A stretch of 64,000 nucleotides of DNA. It comes from Lactiplantibacillus daoliensis. GTDB taxonomy: Bacteria; Bacillota; Bacilli; Lactobacillales; Lactobacillaceae. The translations under genes and the position numbers were made by a program. Numbering within the stretch: the first letter of the stretch is position 1; each line of letters begins with the position of its first letter. Below are positions 8,616 to 18,356 of the stretch, in pieces. The notes beneath the pieces were generated by a model. That model saw only the letters and a list, made by a program, of their open reading frames with translations, made no database searches and was not told where the DNA came from. Location: contig NZ_BJDH01000001.1 of the NCBI RefSeq assembly GCF_005405005.1, positions 186,001 through 250,000 on the forward strand, given 5' to 3'.

Positions 8616-9605
8616 CTAAAAGTTATTCTTCAAACTCCCAATATTCTTAATCACGACCGAAGTACTCCCATCAGGATTCGTCTCAAATTCAATGGCCTCA
8701 CGATTTTTCAACAAGCTAATCGGAACGTTGATTTCAATACCATTATCAAGCTTGATCTTTTGACGCTCATACTTTTTTTCAAAATAGTTGGCATTTGGAA
8801 CACTAACGACCGGTTCAATGGCCTTTTTGGCTAATTCATCTTTAAATTCTGCCTTAGCTTCTTCTTTCTTATCAAAGACCATATCGGCAATATAGTCATT
8901 ATCAATGACGCCATCCGTCTCAAGACTATCATGAATCGCCTGCTGCGTCTTTGAAGTGACGGCAAAGTCATCTTCATCATCATACTTCTCAGAAATTTTT
9001 TGAATCGACTTCTTAATTTGCTTAACGTTATTCGAAACCTTGACGGGTACCGCCGCCACGTTAAGAAAGTCTCTAGACATCAGCCACTTACCACTAGTAC
9101 CAATATATGATTGCTCACGCAGTTGGACTTTATCCGCATCAATCAGGATCATGTTTTTAACGCCTTGACCGGGAGACGGCAAAATGCTGTTATTTTGAAC
9201 GATATTGTTCACCAGAACATCCTCGTCATACTCCACATTATGAATATAGCGTTGCGTGTAATCTAACTTGGCAATCCCAATCACTTGGCTTAAGTCATCC
9301 AGTTCAACGTTAAAAAATAGCAAGTCGCCACCCGGGATTTTTTCGTTTACCTTGATACTGTCAAAGTAATCCAACGCAAACTTTTCCGTCAGCTTCTGAA
9401 AATCATCACGATTGTTCCAAAATTGTTCGAGTATCGGAATCCGGGATAGCTCCAACTCCACATATTCACTTTTTTCAAATTTATCAATGACCTTTTCAAC
9501 GTACTTGGTAGTTTCCAGATTGTCCTTAGCAATCTCTTTTTGAGACAAGACGACATTGCCAGAGTCCTTATCCAAGATATGGTCGATTACATTTAAAATT
9601 CGCAT
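8616..9605 (-). CDS. Nucleoid-associated protein, NdpA/YejK family
   Basis: 329 residues. The N-terminal domain (LNVIDHILDKDSGNVVLS), central segments DLLFFNVELDDLSQVIGIAKLDYTQRYIH and the INVPISLLKNREAIEFETNPDGSTSVVIKNIG tail are characteristic of the 37-kDa NdpA nucleoid-associated family. It is expected to be cytoplasmic. The molecular role is poorly known. The ATG is preceded by GAGAGGAA at a normal distance. It sits in the accessory stretch next to a HEPN-like protein, and such proteins are often carried on variable islands. Family assignment is good; the link to defence or mobile DNA is only positional. Confidence 0.85.
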   Translation of the reverse strand: MRILNVIDHILDKDSGNVVLSQKEIAKDNLETTKYVEKVIDKFEKSEYVELELSRIPILEQFWNNRDDFQKLTEKFALDYFDSIKVNEKIPGGDLLFFNVELDDLSQVIGIAKLDYTQRYIHNVEYDEDVLVNNIVQNNSILPSPGQGVKNMILIDADKVQLREQSYIGTSGKWLMSRDFLNVAAVPVKVSNNVKQIKKSIQKISEKYDDEDDFAVTSKTQQAIHDSLETDGVIDNDYIADMVFDKKEEAKAEFKDELAKKAIEPVVSVPNANYFEKKYERQKIKLDNGIEINVPISLLKNREAIEFETNPDGSTSVVIKNIGSLKNNF

Positions 9606-10002
9606 TTAGTTTCCTCTCTTTTTCGAATATAGGTTACGCATGCCGATATTGAAAAGTCTTTTAGTTACCGATTAAAAATATCCATCTCTATATAACTTAG
9701 TGTCGGTCTAGAAATCTATCGCCACTAGCATCGTCCCTATAGAAGATGACAGACTTATAAATAAAGCAAGGTCAGGTTCATCACCTGTATGTCTATACAA
9801 ACAGATTTACACATCTATTCTGGAGCACTCCCCAATCACACTTTAATAACTTCCAAAGTAGTGATTCCAGAACGAAATCATTACAATCATAAGTAACAAA
9901 CGTGAAATAACAAAACAAAAGTCTTTAAAATCATAAGAAATCAACTGCTGATTTACATTACAAAAGTATATTAAAAACCAACGGCAACATATTAAAACCG
10001 TT
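9606..10002. other. Gene-free AT-rich stretch
   Basis: About 400 bases between the NdpA-like gene and the HEPN-like gene. A 69-codon minus-strand frame here has no ribosome-binding site, runs into the neighbouring gene and looks like chance. I see no terminator or repeat. Confidence 0.5.
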
Positions 10003-11187
10003 TTAATGATAATTTTCAGCAGCATTATCAAACAACCCATCAAGTCCTTCAAAAAAATTCACTGCACTAATAACACATTCCAATGTGTTTTGTATGTCAA
10101 TGGATTTTGGTAATTCGTGATATGCCTGATTATACTCAGTTGGATAACGGAAAAAGTCACTTTTTTTATCAAGTTGGTCAAACTCAAATATCAATTTATC
10201 AACATTTTCAACTGGATTATTCTCGGGTGTTGCATGGCCCGTTGTTTCGATTATGGGCTTCAGTTTCAACCATAGCTTATTATATAGCTTATGACTTCTG
10301 TCATCGATTCGTAAACTACTAATTTCAGAGTAATCAGAACTTGCTAATTGTTTCAATTCTAGTTCCAATGAATGTCTTAACGTAAATAATATTGGGAATA
10401 TCATCTTTCCATTATTCTCAACTGAAACTAAAAATTCACTAACCAGAATGTATCCTTGAATAACACCATAATAATCATCGATAGATTTCACAATTACATT
10501 CCAGCCACCAAGCCTGAAATTTCCAACTCCATTATGCGTGAAAGTAAAAAACGTTGGAGTAGGAAAGTCTTCAACTGGGGGGATTTCTGCTTTTTCCACA
10601 TAATTTAACGAGTTAAAAATAACATCATACGCCAACAACATTGTATTGGCAGTATTTCGTATATGCACAAACTCATTTGAATATTTATCCAGAAATTCAA
10701 GCTTAAATGGATATCGAAATAATGTTGATTTACTATCAATTTCTTCAATGTCAATTAAATATTTTTGCAGCCACGCAAATTCAGCTTCAGAAACAATACT
10801 TTCATCTTCGGCTTTAAGTTCCCGCAAAATATTAACCAAGTTATGCTTTGTCTTTTTGAAAAACTCCTGTATTTTCTTTTTTTCAGAAAACACTTCATAT
10901 ATTTTAGCTTTTAAAACAAGCTCGACTGACTGCCTTAACATAAAGATTCCTGCAAGAAACCATGTATTATCTTTAAAATTGTCATCCCCCGCTTGAACCA
11001 CTTCATTGAGTACTGTATATCCAGCCTGTTGATATTGAGTTGCTAAGCAAAGATAATCTCTCCAATACACATGGCTCCACGTAATATTCTCTAATAAATG
11101 GTTCTTTCCAGTATTCCAGATACTTAGTTCGTGGTCAGCCCAAAGTAAATCAATCTTCCTGTCATTTTCCCAGTGCCCAACTTCCAT
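10003..11187 (-). CDS. Protein with two tandem HEPN-like domains, unknown function
   Basis: 394 residues, AT-rich, soluble. Two copies of one domain are visible: residues 80-195 and 265-385. Each starts with an LR-H/Q-S-x-EL-x-LK helix (84-93 and 270-279), has a short K/S-H-x-L motif (113-117 and 298-301), then a D-x-x-S-x-x-FRYP motif ending at 160 and 349, and a final amphipathic helix. The spacing between the first helix and FRYP is 73 and 76 residues. Helical pairs with R-H pairs recall HEPN proteins, and the second copy has RIDDRSH, an Rx5H arrangement. Ribonuclease activity is not established. The ATG has GGTGAG upstream. It stands alone before the guaA terminator. Confidence 0.5.
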   Translation of the reverse strand: MEVGHWENDRKIDLLWADHELSIWNTGKNHLLENITWSHVYWRDYLCLATQYQQAGYTVLNEVVQAGDDNFKDNTWFLAGIFMLRQSVELVLKAKIYEVFSEKKKIQEFFKKTKHNLVNILRELKAEDESIVSEAEFAWLQKYLIDIEEIDSKSTLFRYPFKLEFLDKYSNEFVHIRNTANTMLLAYDVIFNSLNYVEKAEIPPVEDFPTPTFFTFTHNGVGNFRLGGWNVIVKSIDDYYGVIQGYILVSEFLVSVENNGKMIFPILFTLRHSLELELKQLASSDYSEISSLRIDDRSHKLYNKLWLKLKPIIETTGHATPENNPVENVDKLIFEFDQLDKKSDFFRYPTEYNQAYHELPKSIDIQNTLECVISAVNFFEGLDGLFDNAAENYH

Positions 11188-11247
11188 TAATAACTCACCT
11201 TCATATCGAAAAAATCTTATATAATCACAGACCTATTAATTTTACTA

Positions 11248-11291
11248 GTTACAAAAGGGACTATGACTTCCGCCATAGTCCCTTTTGTAAC
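11248..11291. terminator. Terminator of guaA (perfect 18-bp stem)
   Basis: GTTACAAAAGGGACTATG at 11248-11265 is mirrored exactly at 11274-11291, with T-rich sequence on the minus strand. Confidence 0.9.
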
Positions 11292-11299
11292 TCTATCTT

Positions 11300-12856
11300 T
11301 TATTCCCACTCAATAGTCGAAGGTGGCTTACTCGTAACATCGTACACGATCCGGTTAACGTGATCGACTTCATTGACGATCCGCACCGAGATCTTCTGTA
11401 AGACGTCCCAAGGAATCCGCGCAAAGTCAGCGGTCATGCCGTCAATTGACGTCACGGCCCGAATACCAACGGTGTAGTCGTATGTCCGACCATCACCCAT
11501 GACACCGACTGACTTGATCCCTGGTAATACGGTAAAGTATTGCCAGATTTCGCGGTCTAAGCCGGCTTTCTTGATTTCATCGCGTAAGATGTAATCACTA
11601 TCGCGGACGATTTCCAACTTATCTTCGGTAATTTCACCAATGACCCGAATCCCTAAACCAGGACCTGGGAATGGTTGACGCCAAACGAGCGCTGAAGGCA
11701 TGCCAAGCTTTTCGCCCAATTCACGAGCTTCATCCTTAAACAAAGTCCGTAATGGTTCAATCAACTTAAATTGCATGTCCTTTGGCAATCCACCAACATT
11801 ATGATGAGATTTAATCGTTTGCGCCGTGGAAGTCCCACTTTCGATAACGTCAGTGTACAACGTCCCTTGTGCTAAGAATTCCATCCCATTTAACTTAGTG
11901 GCTTCTTCATCGAAGACTTGGATAAATTCATTACCAATGATCTTTCGTTTGGTTTCGGGATCACTGACACCCTCTAATTTGCTCATAAACCGGTCTTTAG
12001 CATCAACTTTGATGATGTTCAAGCCGAATTTACCTTCTAAACTAGCCATCACTTGGTCAGCTTCACCTTTACGCAACAGACCATGATCAACGAAAATACT
12101 CGTCAATTGCGTGCCAATCGCCTTGTGCAATAAGACGCCGACAACACTAGAGTCTACCCCACCAGAAAGGCCGAGCAAGACTTTTTTGTCCCCAACTTCA
12201 GCGCGAATTTTTTCAATTTGCATGTCAATGAAATCATCCATTGACCAGTTGGCTTCAGCTTGGCAAACATCGAACGCGAAATGCCGTAAGATCTCGTTAC
12301 CATAATCGGTGTTCCGCACTTCAGCGTGGAATTGAATCCCATACATCTTGCGGTCAACATTTTGAATGGCAGCGATTGGGCAGTTCTTCGAAGTTGCGAC
12401 CACTTCAAAACCATCGGGAGCTTGAGTAACCAAGTCACCATGGCTCATCCAAACTGATTGTTCTTTAGGCGTGTCTTTGAATAAAGTGGCGTTATCACTA
12501 GTGACAGTGATGTTTGCTTTCCCATATTCGCGGTTATCAGCGGATTCAACTTTCCCACCATCGAGTGAGTAAGTCATCAGCTGCATCCCATAACAAATCC
12601 CCAAGATAGGAATCCCTAGCTTGAAAATCTCAGGATCAACCCGAAAGGCGCCATCATCGTAAACACTGTTCGGCCCACCAGAGAAAATAATTCCCTTTGG
12701 GTGGCGGGCTTTGATTTCATCAGCGGTGATCTTATTTGGAAGTAATTCCGAATAAACGCCGAAATCACGAATGCGCCGGGTAATCAATTGGTTATATTGA
12801 CTCCCAAAATCCAACACAAGAATCGAGTCGAATGACGCGGTGTCCGTTTTTGCCAA
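11300..12856 (-). CDS. guaA: GMP synthase (glutamine-hydrolysing)
   Basis: It makes GMP from XMP, ATP and glutamine in the cytoplasm. The class I glutamine amidotransferase domain is first: GICYGMQ holds the catalytic Cys and QFHAEV the His and Glu. The ATP pyrophosphatase domain follows, with the P-loop [11 protein letters not shown], and the C-terminal dimerization domain ends in KPPSTIEWE, the invariant family tail. I prefer TTG 12856 (518 residues), since AAAGGAG is eight bases upstream; the GTG at 12865 touches the ribosome-binding site. It is transcribed alone, ahead of the terminator at 11248, and coaA lies upstream on the same strand. Confidence 0.96.
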   Translation of the reverse strand: MAKTDTASFDSILVLDFGSQYNQLITRRIRDFGVYSELLPNKITADEIKARHPKGIIFSGGPNSVYDDGAFRVDPEIFKLGIPILGICYGMQLMTYSLDGGKVESADNREYGKANITVTSDNATLFKDTPKEQSVWMSHGDLVTQAPDGFEVVATSKNCPIAAIQNVDRKMYGIQFHAEVRNTDYGNEILRHFAFDVCQAEANWSMDDFIDMQIEKIRAEVGDKKVLLGLSGGVDSSVVGVLLHKAIGTQLTSIFVDHGLLRKGEADQVMASLEGKFGLNIIKVDAKDRFMSKLEGVSDPETKRKIIGNEFIQVFDEEATKLNGMEFLAQGTLYTDVIESGTSTAQTIKSHHNVGGLPKDMQFKLIEPLRTLFKDEARELGEKLGMPSALVWRQPFPGPGLGIRVIGEITEDKLEIVRDSDYILRDEIKKAGLDREIWQYFTVLPGIKSVGVMGDGRTYDYTVGIRAVTSIDGMTADFARIPWDVLQKISVRIVNEVDHVNRIVYDVTSKPPSTIEWE

Positions 12857-12950
12857 GTTGTTCACTCCTTTGGATTAATTGTAGCTCAATATCTCTATCA
12901 TACTGATTTCTCAAGGAACGGTCAATAACTATGAGAAATTTCTTAGCGGT

Positions 12951-13874
12951 TTAATACTTGCGGAAATAGACGGCGTCAATCAAATGATGCGCTACCTTAT
13001 GCAAAATTAAATCCGCACGATTTCGCGTTGGTAAGATATAATCATTCAAGTTTTTCAAATCGACATCTTGCCACACCCGTTTGGCCATCGCGATTGCATC
13101 GGCATGGTCGCCGATCGCCCACGGATAAAAATAATTTTGTGGGTCTTGGAACGCCGTTTTCATCAACGCTTCAAAACGATCGAGATACCAGTTTTCAATT
13201 AAGTCAGCATCCGCATCGACATACACCGAGAAGTCGGTGAAATCACTAATATAAATATGTTGATGCGTCGGCAGTTGCAACACATTGATCCCTTCGATAA
13301 TCAAAATATCAGGATGGGTAATCACGTCATAGCGATTTGGGACTACGTCATAGGTCTGATGCGAATACACCGGCGCCTTCGCAATCGGTTTGCCGCTCTT
13401 CACGTCATTTAAAAATTGAATCAGCCGTGGCATATCGTAACTTTCTGGAAAGCCCTTCCGTTCCATTAGCTGACGTTGCTTAAGCTCTGCGTTGGAATAT
13501 AAAAAGCCATCGGTCGTAATTAATTGGGTACGCCGGTCCGGATATAAATACTTAAATAAAATTTCCAATAGACGCGCGGTGGTCGTTTTACCGACCGCGA
13601 CACTCCCAGAGACGCCAATAATAAATGGGGATTGTTTATTTTTGCGTTGTAAAAAGACGGATTCCGTCTCCCGCCAGGACAAGTAGTGTTCAAACTTCGC
13701 CTGGAGTAAATGCGCTACGGGTAAATAAATCTCACGAACATCATCGATGCTGATCTGATCATTGAACGCTTTAATTTCGTGTAGATTATCGACGGTCAAT
13801 GGCACGTGACCACCACGATAGAATCGTTTCCATTGCTCTCGTGAGAAGCGATAATAGTTCAGTTGCTCTTCCAT
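12951..13874 (-). CDS. coaA: Pantothenate kinase, type I
   Basis: It phosphorylates pantothenate, the first step of coenzyme A synthesis. 307 residues, the standard type I length. The P-loop GVSGSVAVGKTT lies at residues 87-98, followed by LITTDGFLYSNAEL and ESYDMPRLIQFL. LIIEGINVLQ and the C-terminal NDYILPTRNRADLILHK are also diagnostic. The enzyme is usually feedback-inhibited by CoA. The start ATG at 13874 is preceded by only a weak ribosome-binding site. It shares strand with guaA 95 bases downstream, and no terminator was seen between them. Confidence 0.95.
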   Translation of the reverse strand: MEEQLNYYRFSREQWKRFYRGGHVPLTVDNLHEIKAFNDQISIDDVREIYLPVAHLLQAKFEHYLSWRETESVFLQRKNKQSPFIIGVSGSVAVGKTTTARLLEILFKYLYPDRRTQLITTDGFLYSNAELKQRQLMERKGFPESYDMPRLIQFLNDVKSGKPIAKAPVYSHQTYDVVPNRYDVITHPDILIIEGINVLQLPTHQHIYISDFTDFSVYVDADADLIENWYLDRFEALMKTAFQDPQNYFYPWAIGDHADAIAMAKRVWQDVDLKNLNDYILPTRNRADLILHKVAHHLIDAVYFRKY

Positions 13875-13989
13875 AATTTGTTTGCCACCATCATTAAATT
13901 AATGGGCTAATTATAGCATAAAAGCAGTGGCAATTATGCCATCCCCCGCTCAGTATTACTGGGCAACTCACAAAATTCATTGGTAAAAA

Positions 13990-14035
13990 AATCAGCGCGA
14001 CAACTAAGTAAACAGTTGTCGTGCTGATTAACTTT
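13990..14035. terminator. Terminator of helD
   Basis: A 16-bp stem (13990-14005 with 14013-14029) has a strong T run on the minus strand after the helicase gene. Confidence 0.85.
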
Positions 14036-14048
14036 TTAATGTGCTAGC

Positions 14049-16355
14049 TCAAACGGTCGTTTCATTAATCGTATACAATTCTGGCTTGACCCGCGTCAAC
14101 AATGGTGACAGCTCACCAATCGCAATCACAGTCAATTCATGCATTGCCCGCGAGCAAATTGTATAGAGTAATTGCCGTTCATCTTCACGTTGATAGTTAT
14201 CAGTGTTGGCATTCCACACGATGACCGCGTCAAATTCCAACCCTTTCGCTAAGAACGATGGCACGACAATCAGCCCAGGCGCTAAACGCTGATTTTCGGT
14301 TCGAATCAAGGTGACATGAACGCCACGAGCTTGCAAGGCTGCCGTCAATTGCTCACTCTCAGCCAAAGTTTTGCCAATAATCGCCGTCGTATCATGGTCC
14401 GAATTATTAGTGCCTAATTGCTTAACCACTTGATCGACCGCCTGCTCGAAGTTATCCGTGACCGCCATATTCGGTAAGTCACCTTGGCGATCAAACGCCG
14501 TCACCGCTTCACCGTTCACCAGAATTTCTTTGGTAAAATCAGTAATTTGTTGCGTTGACCGATACGACTTAGTTAATTGAACGACCCGCGTCTTTTCTGG
14601 ATCAAACAGGGTTTCCAATTCACCGATCAAGGTATGACTATTTTCTTTGGTGAAGATGGCTTGATTCAAGTCACCCAACATTGTAAAGCGCGCCTTCGGA
14701 AAACTAAACTTCAAAAAAGCCAGTTGGAACGCGTTGTAGTCTTGAATTTCATCTAAGAAAACAAACCGAATGTCGTTCTGACCTTTTTTACCGGTCATTA
14801 AGTCATGTAAGTACATATAGGCCGACACCGTCGTCAACGAAATATGCCGTTCCTTGATGGCTGCCAACTTGGCTTCTGTCGCCTGTTCCCAGTCATCTTT
14901 TGAAATCCCGTATTTGTCGAGATTCAAGATTTGTGGCACTTGCCGCAAGAAGTGCGCATATTGCATGTTGATACTCAAGAAACGATTACGGACAATTTGC
15001 GTCCGCGCAATGCCTAAACGTTTCATGACAATCTTGCGCGCTAAGAACTTGAATTCTTCATCGCCGTTCTTGAACTCGCGGGGCTGATTACCATACATGT
15101 CGTTCAATTCTTCTTTAGATAAGTCTTGAACAGTTTCTTCAACCCACTTCGTCCGCATTTCAGCCGCAACTTTTCGGTTCAAAATTTTGATTAATTCTTC
15201 CTTAGTCGCCGACAAGCGGTTACCTAAATGGTAGTTTTCATTAAATGAATAGTAGATTTCTTTAATTTTATCGCGTGGAATCAAGACTTCATCGTTCAGC
15301 GTGATGTTACGGAAACGCATGTCAGCGGATTCCAAATGATGGCCGTAAGCTGTAACCGCGTTGAAGAAGGCCAAGCTCCCTTCCAACTTGGTAATTTTTG
15401 CCATCGCTGGGGTATTTTCAGTCTCGAAACGCTGTTGCAACGTTTCCACCTGCATGTGTGGCAACCGGTATGAGGCATACTGGTAATACGTCATCTGGAC
15501 CATATTTTGCTCGCCCAATTCAGGGAGCACTTGGTTAATATAGTCGTTGAATAATTGGTTCGGCGAGAATAAAATCACTTGCCCAGCGTTTAAATTACCC
15601 CGATAACGGTACAAGAGGTATGCCACTCGTTGCAGTACCGACGATGTTTTCCCAGATCCCGCCGCCCCTTGAACAAATAAGAGGTCCGAGCTGGTATCCC
15701 GGATGATTGTATTTTGTTCCTTCTGAATGGTCGTGACGATACTCTTCATCTTAACGTCAGACTTTTCGTCCAACACTTCGAGTAACATCGAATCGCCCAC
15801 GGCTTCATCCGTATCGTAAACCGTCACAATCGTCCCGTCTTCGATCATCAGCTGACGCTTCAATTGAACATCGACCGCTTGTTGCCCATCTGGCGTTTGA
15901 TACGTCACGTTGCCCAAACCACCATCGTAATAGATGCTGGAAATTGGCGCTCGCCAGTCATAAATCAAGAAGTGATCCGGACTGTCAGAAAATGAACTCA
16001 GGCCAATATAGATGGTTTCGGTCGCTGGTTCGCCCGCCTCATGAAAATCAAGGCGTGCAAAATAAGCATTCTTCTCCAACTTTTTCAAGGTCGACAGTTG
16101 TTTCGTCGCGTGTTGCCAACTGTTTTGCCGTTCGTCCAACATTTGTTGTTGTTGCCGGACAGACAAACCAGTTTCCATCATGCCTTCATAACTATCGGTC
16201 TTAATATTGACGTCATTATAAAAGTTTTGCTTAATATCGGCTTGATCGTTTTCGGAACGTTCAATCGTTTCACTCTGTTTCGTTTCTTCGGTCCGAATCT
16301 TATCAACCACATAATCAAGATGTTGTTGTTCTGAAGCTTTAATCGACTTAGCCAT
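14049..16355 (-). CDS. helD: HelD-like UvrD/Rep-family ATPase, RNA polymerase recycling factor
   Basis: 768 residues. HelD proteins of Gram-positive bacteria enter RNA polymerase channels and use ATP to free stalled enzyme. The N-terminal region to about residue 105 is charged and coiled-coil-like, as expected for the channel-inserting arm. Walker A GAAGSGKTSS is at about 231-240, and Walker B VFLDEIQDYNAFQ and TKSYRSTQQI (motif IV-like) follow. The start is ATG 16355 with GGAGGA upstream; a TTG one codon earlier is unlikely. It is monocistronic, with its own terminator. It could also be called a generic superfamily I helicase, but the N-terminal arm favours HelD. Confidence 0.85.
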   Translation of the reverse strand: MAKSIKASEQQHLDYVVDKIRTEETKQSETIERSENDQADIKQNFYNDVNIKTDSYEGMMETGLSVRQQQQMLDERQNSWQHATKQLSTLKKLEKNAYFARLDFHEAGEPATETIYIGLSSFSDSPDHFLIYDWRAPISSIYYDGGLGNVTYQTPDGQQAVDVQLKRQLMIEDGTIVTVYDTDEAVGDSMLLEVLDEKSDVKMKSIVTTIQKEQNTIIRDTSSDLLFVQGAAGSGKTSSVLQRVAYLLYRYRGNLNAGQVILFSPNQLFNDYINQVLPELGEQNMVQMTYYQYASYRLPHMQVETLQQRFETENTPAMAKITKLEGSLAFFNAVTAYGHHLESADMRFRNITLNDEVLIPRDKIKEIYYSFNENYHLGNRLSATKEELIKILNRKVAAEMRTKWVEETVQDLSKEELNDMYGNQPREFKNGDEEFKFLARKIVMKRLGIARTQIVRNRFLSINMQYAHFLRQVPQILNLDKYGISKDDWEQATEAKLAAIKERHISLTTVSAYMYLHDLMTGKKGQNDIRFVFLDEIQDYNAFQLAFLKFSFPKARFTMLGDLNQAIFTKENSHTLIGELETLFDPEKTRVVQLTKSYRSTQQITDFTKEILVNGEAVTAFDRQGDLPNMAVTDNFEQAVDQVVKQLGTNNSDHDTTAIIGKTLAESEQLTAALQARGVHVTLIRTENQRLAPGLIVVPSFLAKGLEFDAVIVWNANTDNYQREDERQLLYTICSRAMHELTVIAIGELSPLLTRVKPELYTINETTV

Positions 16356-16585
16356 CAAGCGTCCTCCATTCCTAAAACTCGATAAACAATCTTATCACTA
16401 TCCAAGGTCCGACTCAATCAATAACCTGTTAAAATGCATCAAATTCAATATTTTAGTTAAGGAAGTATGAACATTCTATTATCAAAGTTATGATTCGTTT
16501 AATTCAATAAAAATGTTTCCGCTTACACTAGCATTTACATAGGAATCCGACTAAACTAGATTTAACTTTACTGGAGGTGGCGCCG

Positions 16586-17221
16586 TTGGCCAATTTAATT
16601 GAAATCATGACCCATTTGGAAGATGTCATCGTGCCGTTATTAACGACACTCGGTAATTGGAGTTACATTACCCTATTTGCCGTTATCTTCCTTGAAACTG
16701 GTATGGTGATTTTTCCTTTTCTACCCGGAGAATCACTGATTTTTCTCGCGAGTACCATGGCTGCGACCCACACGAGCCTAAATATTCAAGTGCTCGTACC
16801 AGTTTTCTTCGCCGCGGCAGTCATCGGTGATACCGTTAATTTTGAAATCGGTCGCCATTTAATCAACCTGCCCTGGCTACAACGCCATTTACCCCAGGAT
16901 AAACAACTCAAAGCCCAACATTTTTTCGCTAAGTATGGCAGTAAGGCCGTCATGTTCGGTCGCTTCGTGCCGCTCATTCGAACCTTCGTCCCATTGAGCG
17001 CTGGCGCAGCTAAAATGCCACAAAAATCATTTGCCTTTTGGAATTTGCTGGGCGTGGGCGTCTGGGTCGCTGTTGGCTGTTCACTCGGTTACTTCTTCGG
17101 TTCCATCAGTTTTGTGCAAGATCACTTATCGCTATTCTTCTTAGGAATTCTTGCCTGTGCGTTAATTCCAGCCGCGGTGATTACGTTAGCCAAAACACTA
17201 CGACGCCATCCGGTCGCTTAA
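16586..17221 (+). CDS. DedA-family membrane protein
   Basis: 211 residues, polytopic, with the DedA/SNARE-associated signatures FPFLPGESLIFLAS near residue 46 and GRFVPLIRTFVPLSAGAAKM near residue 130. Members are proton-dependent transporters linked to flipping of lipid carriers such as undecaprenyl phosphate, and to membrane homeostasis. The start TTG 16586 is chosen because GGAGGTGG lies seven bases upstream; the GTG at 16577 overlaps it. It stands alone, with a hairpin terminator immediately after the stop. Confidence 0.9.
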   Translation: MANLIEIMTHLEDVIVPLLTTLGNWSYITLFAVIFLETGMVIFPFLPGESLIFLASTMAATHTSLNIQVLVPVFFAAAVIGDTVNFEIGRHLINLPWLQRHLPQDKQLKAQHFFAKYGSKAVMFGRFVPLIRTFVPLSAGAAKMPQKSFAFWNLLGVGVWVAVGCSLGYFFGSISFVQDHLSLFFLGILACALIPAAVITLAKTLRRHPVA

Positions 17222-17232
17222 ATCTAACTTGG

Positions 17233-17260
17233 ATAACTGTCAGTTGACAGTTATTTTTTT
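17233..17260 (+). terminator. Terminator after the DedA gene
   Basis: ATAACTGTCA and TGACAGTTAT form a 10-bp stem followed by seven T. Confidence 0.85.
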
Positions 17261-17388
17261 ATGCCAAATACGCTGATCAATCCAAGCCCAACAACTTTTC
17301 TCTTTTCAATCGCCAGCAAATTCTTTCATTAAATAAGTAAAAAGTGTATCCTTTCATAGAAGCAAACTCACGGAGGTGTCCATTCACA

Positions 17389-18339
17389 ATGACAACCAAA
17401 AAGCTCGTCAGTTACCAGCCGGCTTGGCAATCACTGGCGACTGACCTGCAAACAGAACTCAAACAACTTTTGAGCACTGACCTAATTAAAGCTAGTCATG
17501 TTGGCAGTACGGCGATGCCGAAAGTACCCGCCCGACCAATCATCGACATTGCCCTCTTGGTCGCAGATTCTAAAAAAGCGTTAACGACGCTAAAGTCGAC
17601 GTTTGATTTAACCACGGTCACAACACAACCGGCCATTTACCAGCTTGACTGGCACGACCAAGCTTTCAATTTACTACTTTTCACGGACTCTGACGCCTAT
17701 CAAACAGTCATCAATTTCCGTGACTACATCAATGCGCATCGCACCGACAGTCGCAAATATACCGCCGTACGGCAAACCGCACTCACCAGTGATGATTATT
17801 ACGCTGCGAAGACTGACTTTGTGACTAGCATTAATGGAAAAGCTAGCGATTGGTTGGCCACCAAAGATGCACACGAAACGCATGACCGGACCGTGCGCGC
17901 TGAACTCGTCAACATGTGCCTGATTATGAATCCTAAGACCCACGAAGTCATCGTCGAAAACAAGATTGATGCCAAATGGACCGGGTTGACTTTTCCCGGT
18001 GGTCACGTTGACCCTGGCGAATCGCAAATCCACGCCATGCAACGGGAAGTGCTTGAAGAAACCGGTTTAACTGTTACTAATTTAAAACTAGTCGGCACGG
18101 TCACCTGGGTCGAAAATGACGCTGGCGACGTGTCACTCGGCACGCTCTACACCACGACTGATTACAGCGGTGACTTACTCGCGGGGTCATATGAGGGCGC
18201 CATTAGTTGGCAACCACTCAGTGCTCTGACACCCGACAAACTCGCACCAGGTATCGAACCTATCTTAAAAGTCTTCACCAACCCTAACCTTAACGAAGCG
18301 TTTTGGGGCTTTGATGACGACCAACTCAATGTTTATTAG
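17389..18339 (+). CDS. GrpB/UPF0157 nucleotidyltransferase-like domain fused to NUDIX hydrolase
   Basis: 316 residues from ATG 17389, which has GGAGG upstream; the frame is open further left but without signals. Residues 1-150 are a GrpB-type domain (VSYQPAWQSLATDLQTEL, SHVGSTAMPKVPARPIIDIAL), a nucleotidyltransferase fold. Residues 170-300 are a NUDIX domain with the box GGHVDPGESQIHAMQREVLEETGL, which keeps REVLEETG. The fusion suggests a two-step handling of a nucleotide, for instance sanitation of an altered NTP, but the substrate is unknown. The stop is 17 bases before the cation antiporter gene, so they are probably co-transcribed. Confidence 0.85.
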   Translation: MTTKKLVSYQPAWQSLATDLQTELKQLLSTDLIKASHVGSTAMPKVPARPIIDIALLVADSKKALTTLKSTFDLTTVTTQPAIYQLDWHDQAFNLLLFTDSDAYQTVINFRDYINAHRTDSRKYTAVRQTALTSDDYYAAKTDFVTSINGKASDWLATKDAHETHDRTVRAELVNMCLIMNPKTHEVIVENKIDAKWTGLTFPGGHVDPGESQIHAMQREVLEETGLTVTNLKLVGTVTWVENDAGDVSLGTLYTTTDYSGDLLAGSYEGAISWQPLSALTPDKLAPGIEPILKVFTNPNLNEAFWGFDDDQLNVY

Positions 18340-18356
18340 CAAAGAGAGGATTTATT

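Noticed and set aside
9843-10052. 69-codon minus-strand gene
   Set aside because: No ribosome-binding site, overlaps the HEPN-like gene in another frame and looks hydrophobic by AT bias.
12857-12865. GTG start of guaA at 12865
   Set aside because: It overlaps the AAAGGAG site. TTG 12856 has correct spacing and gives the usual protein start.
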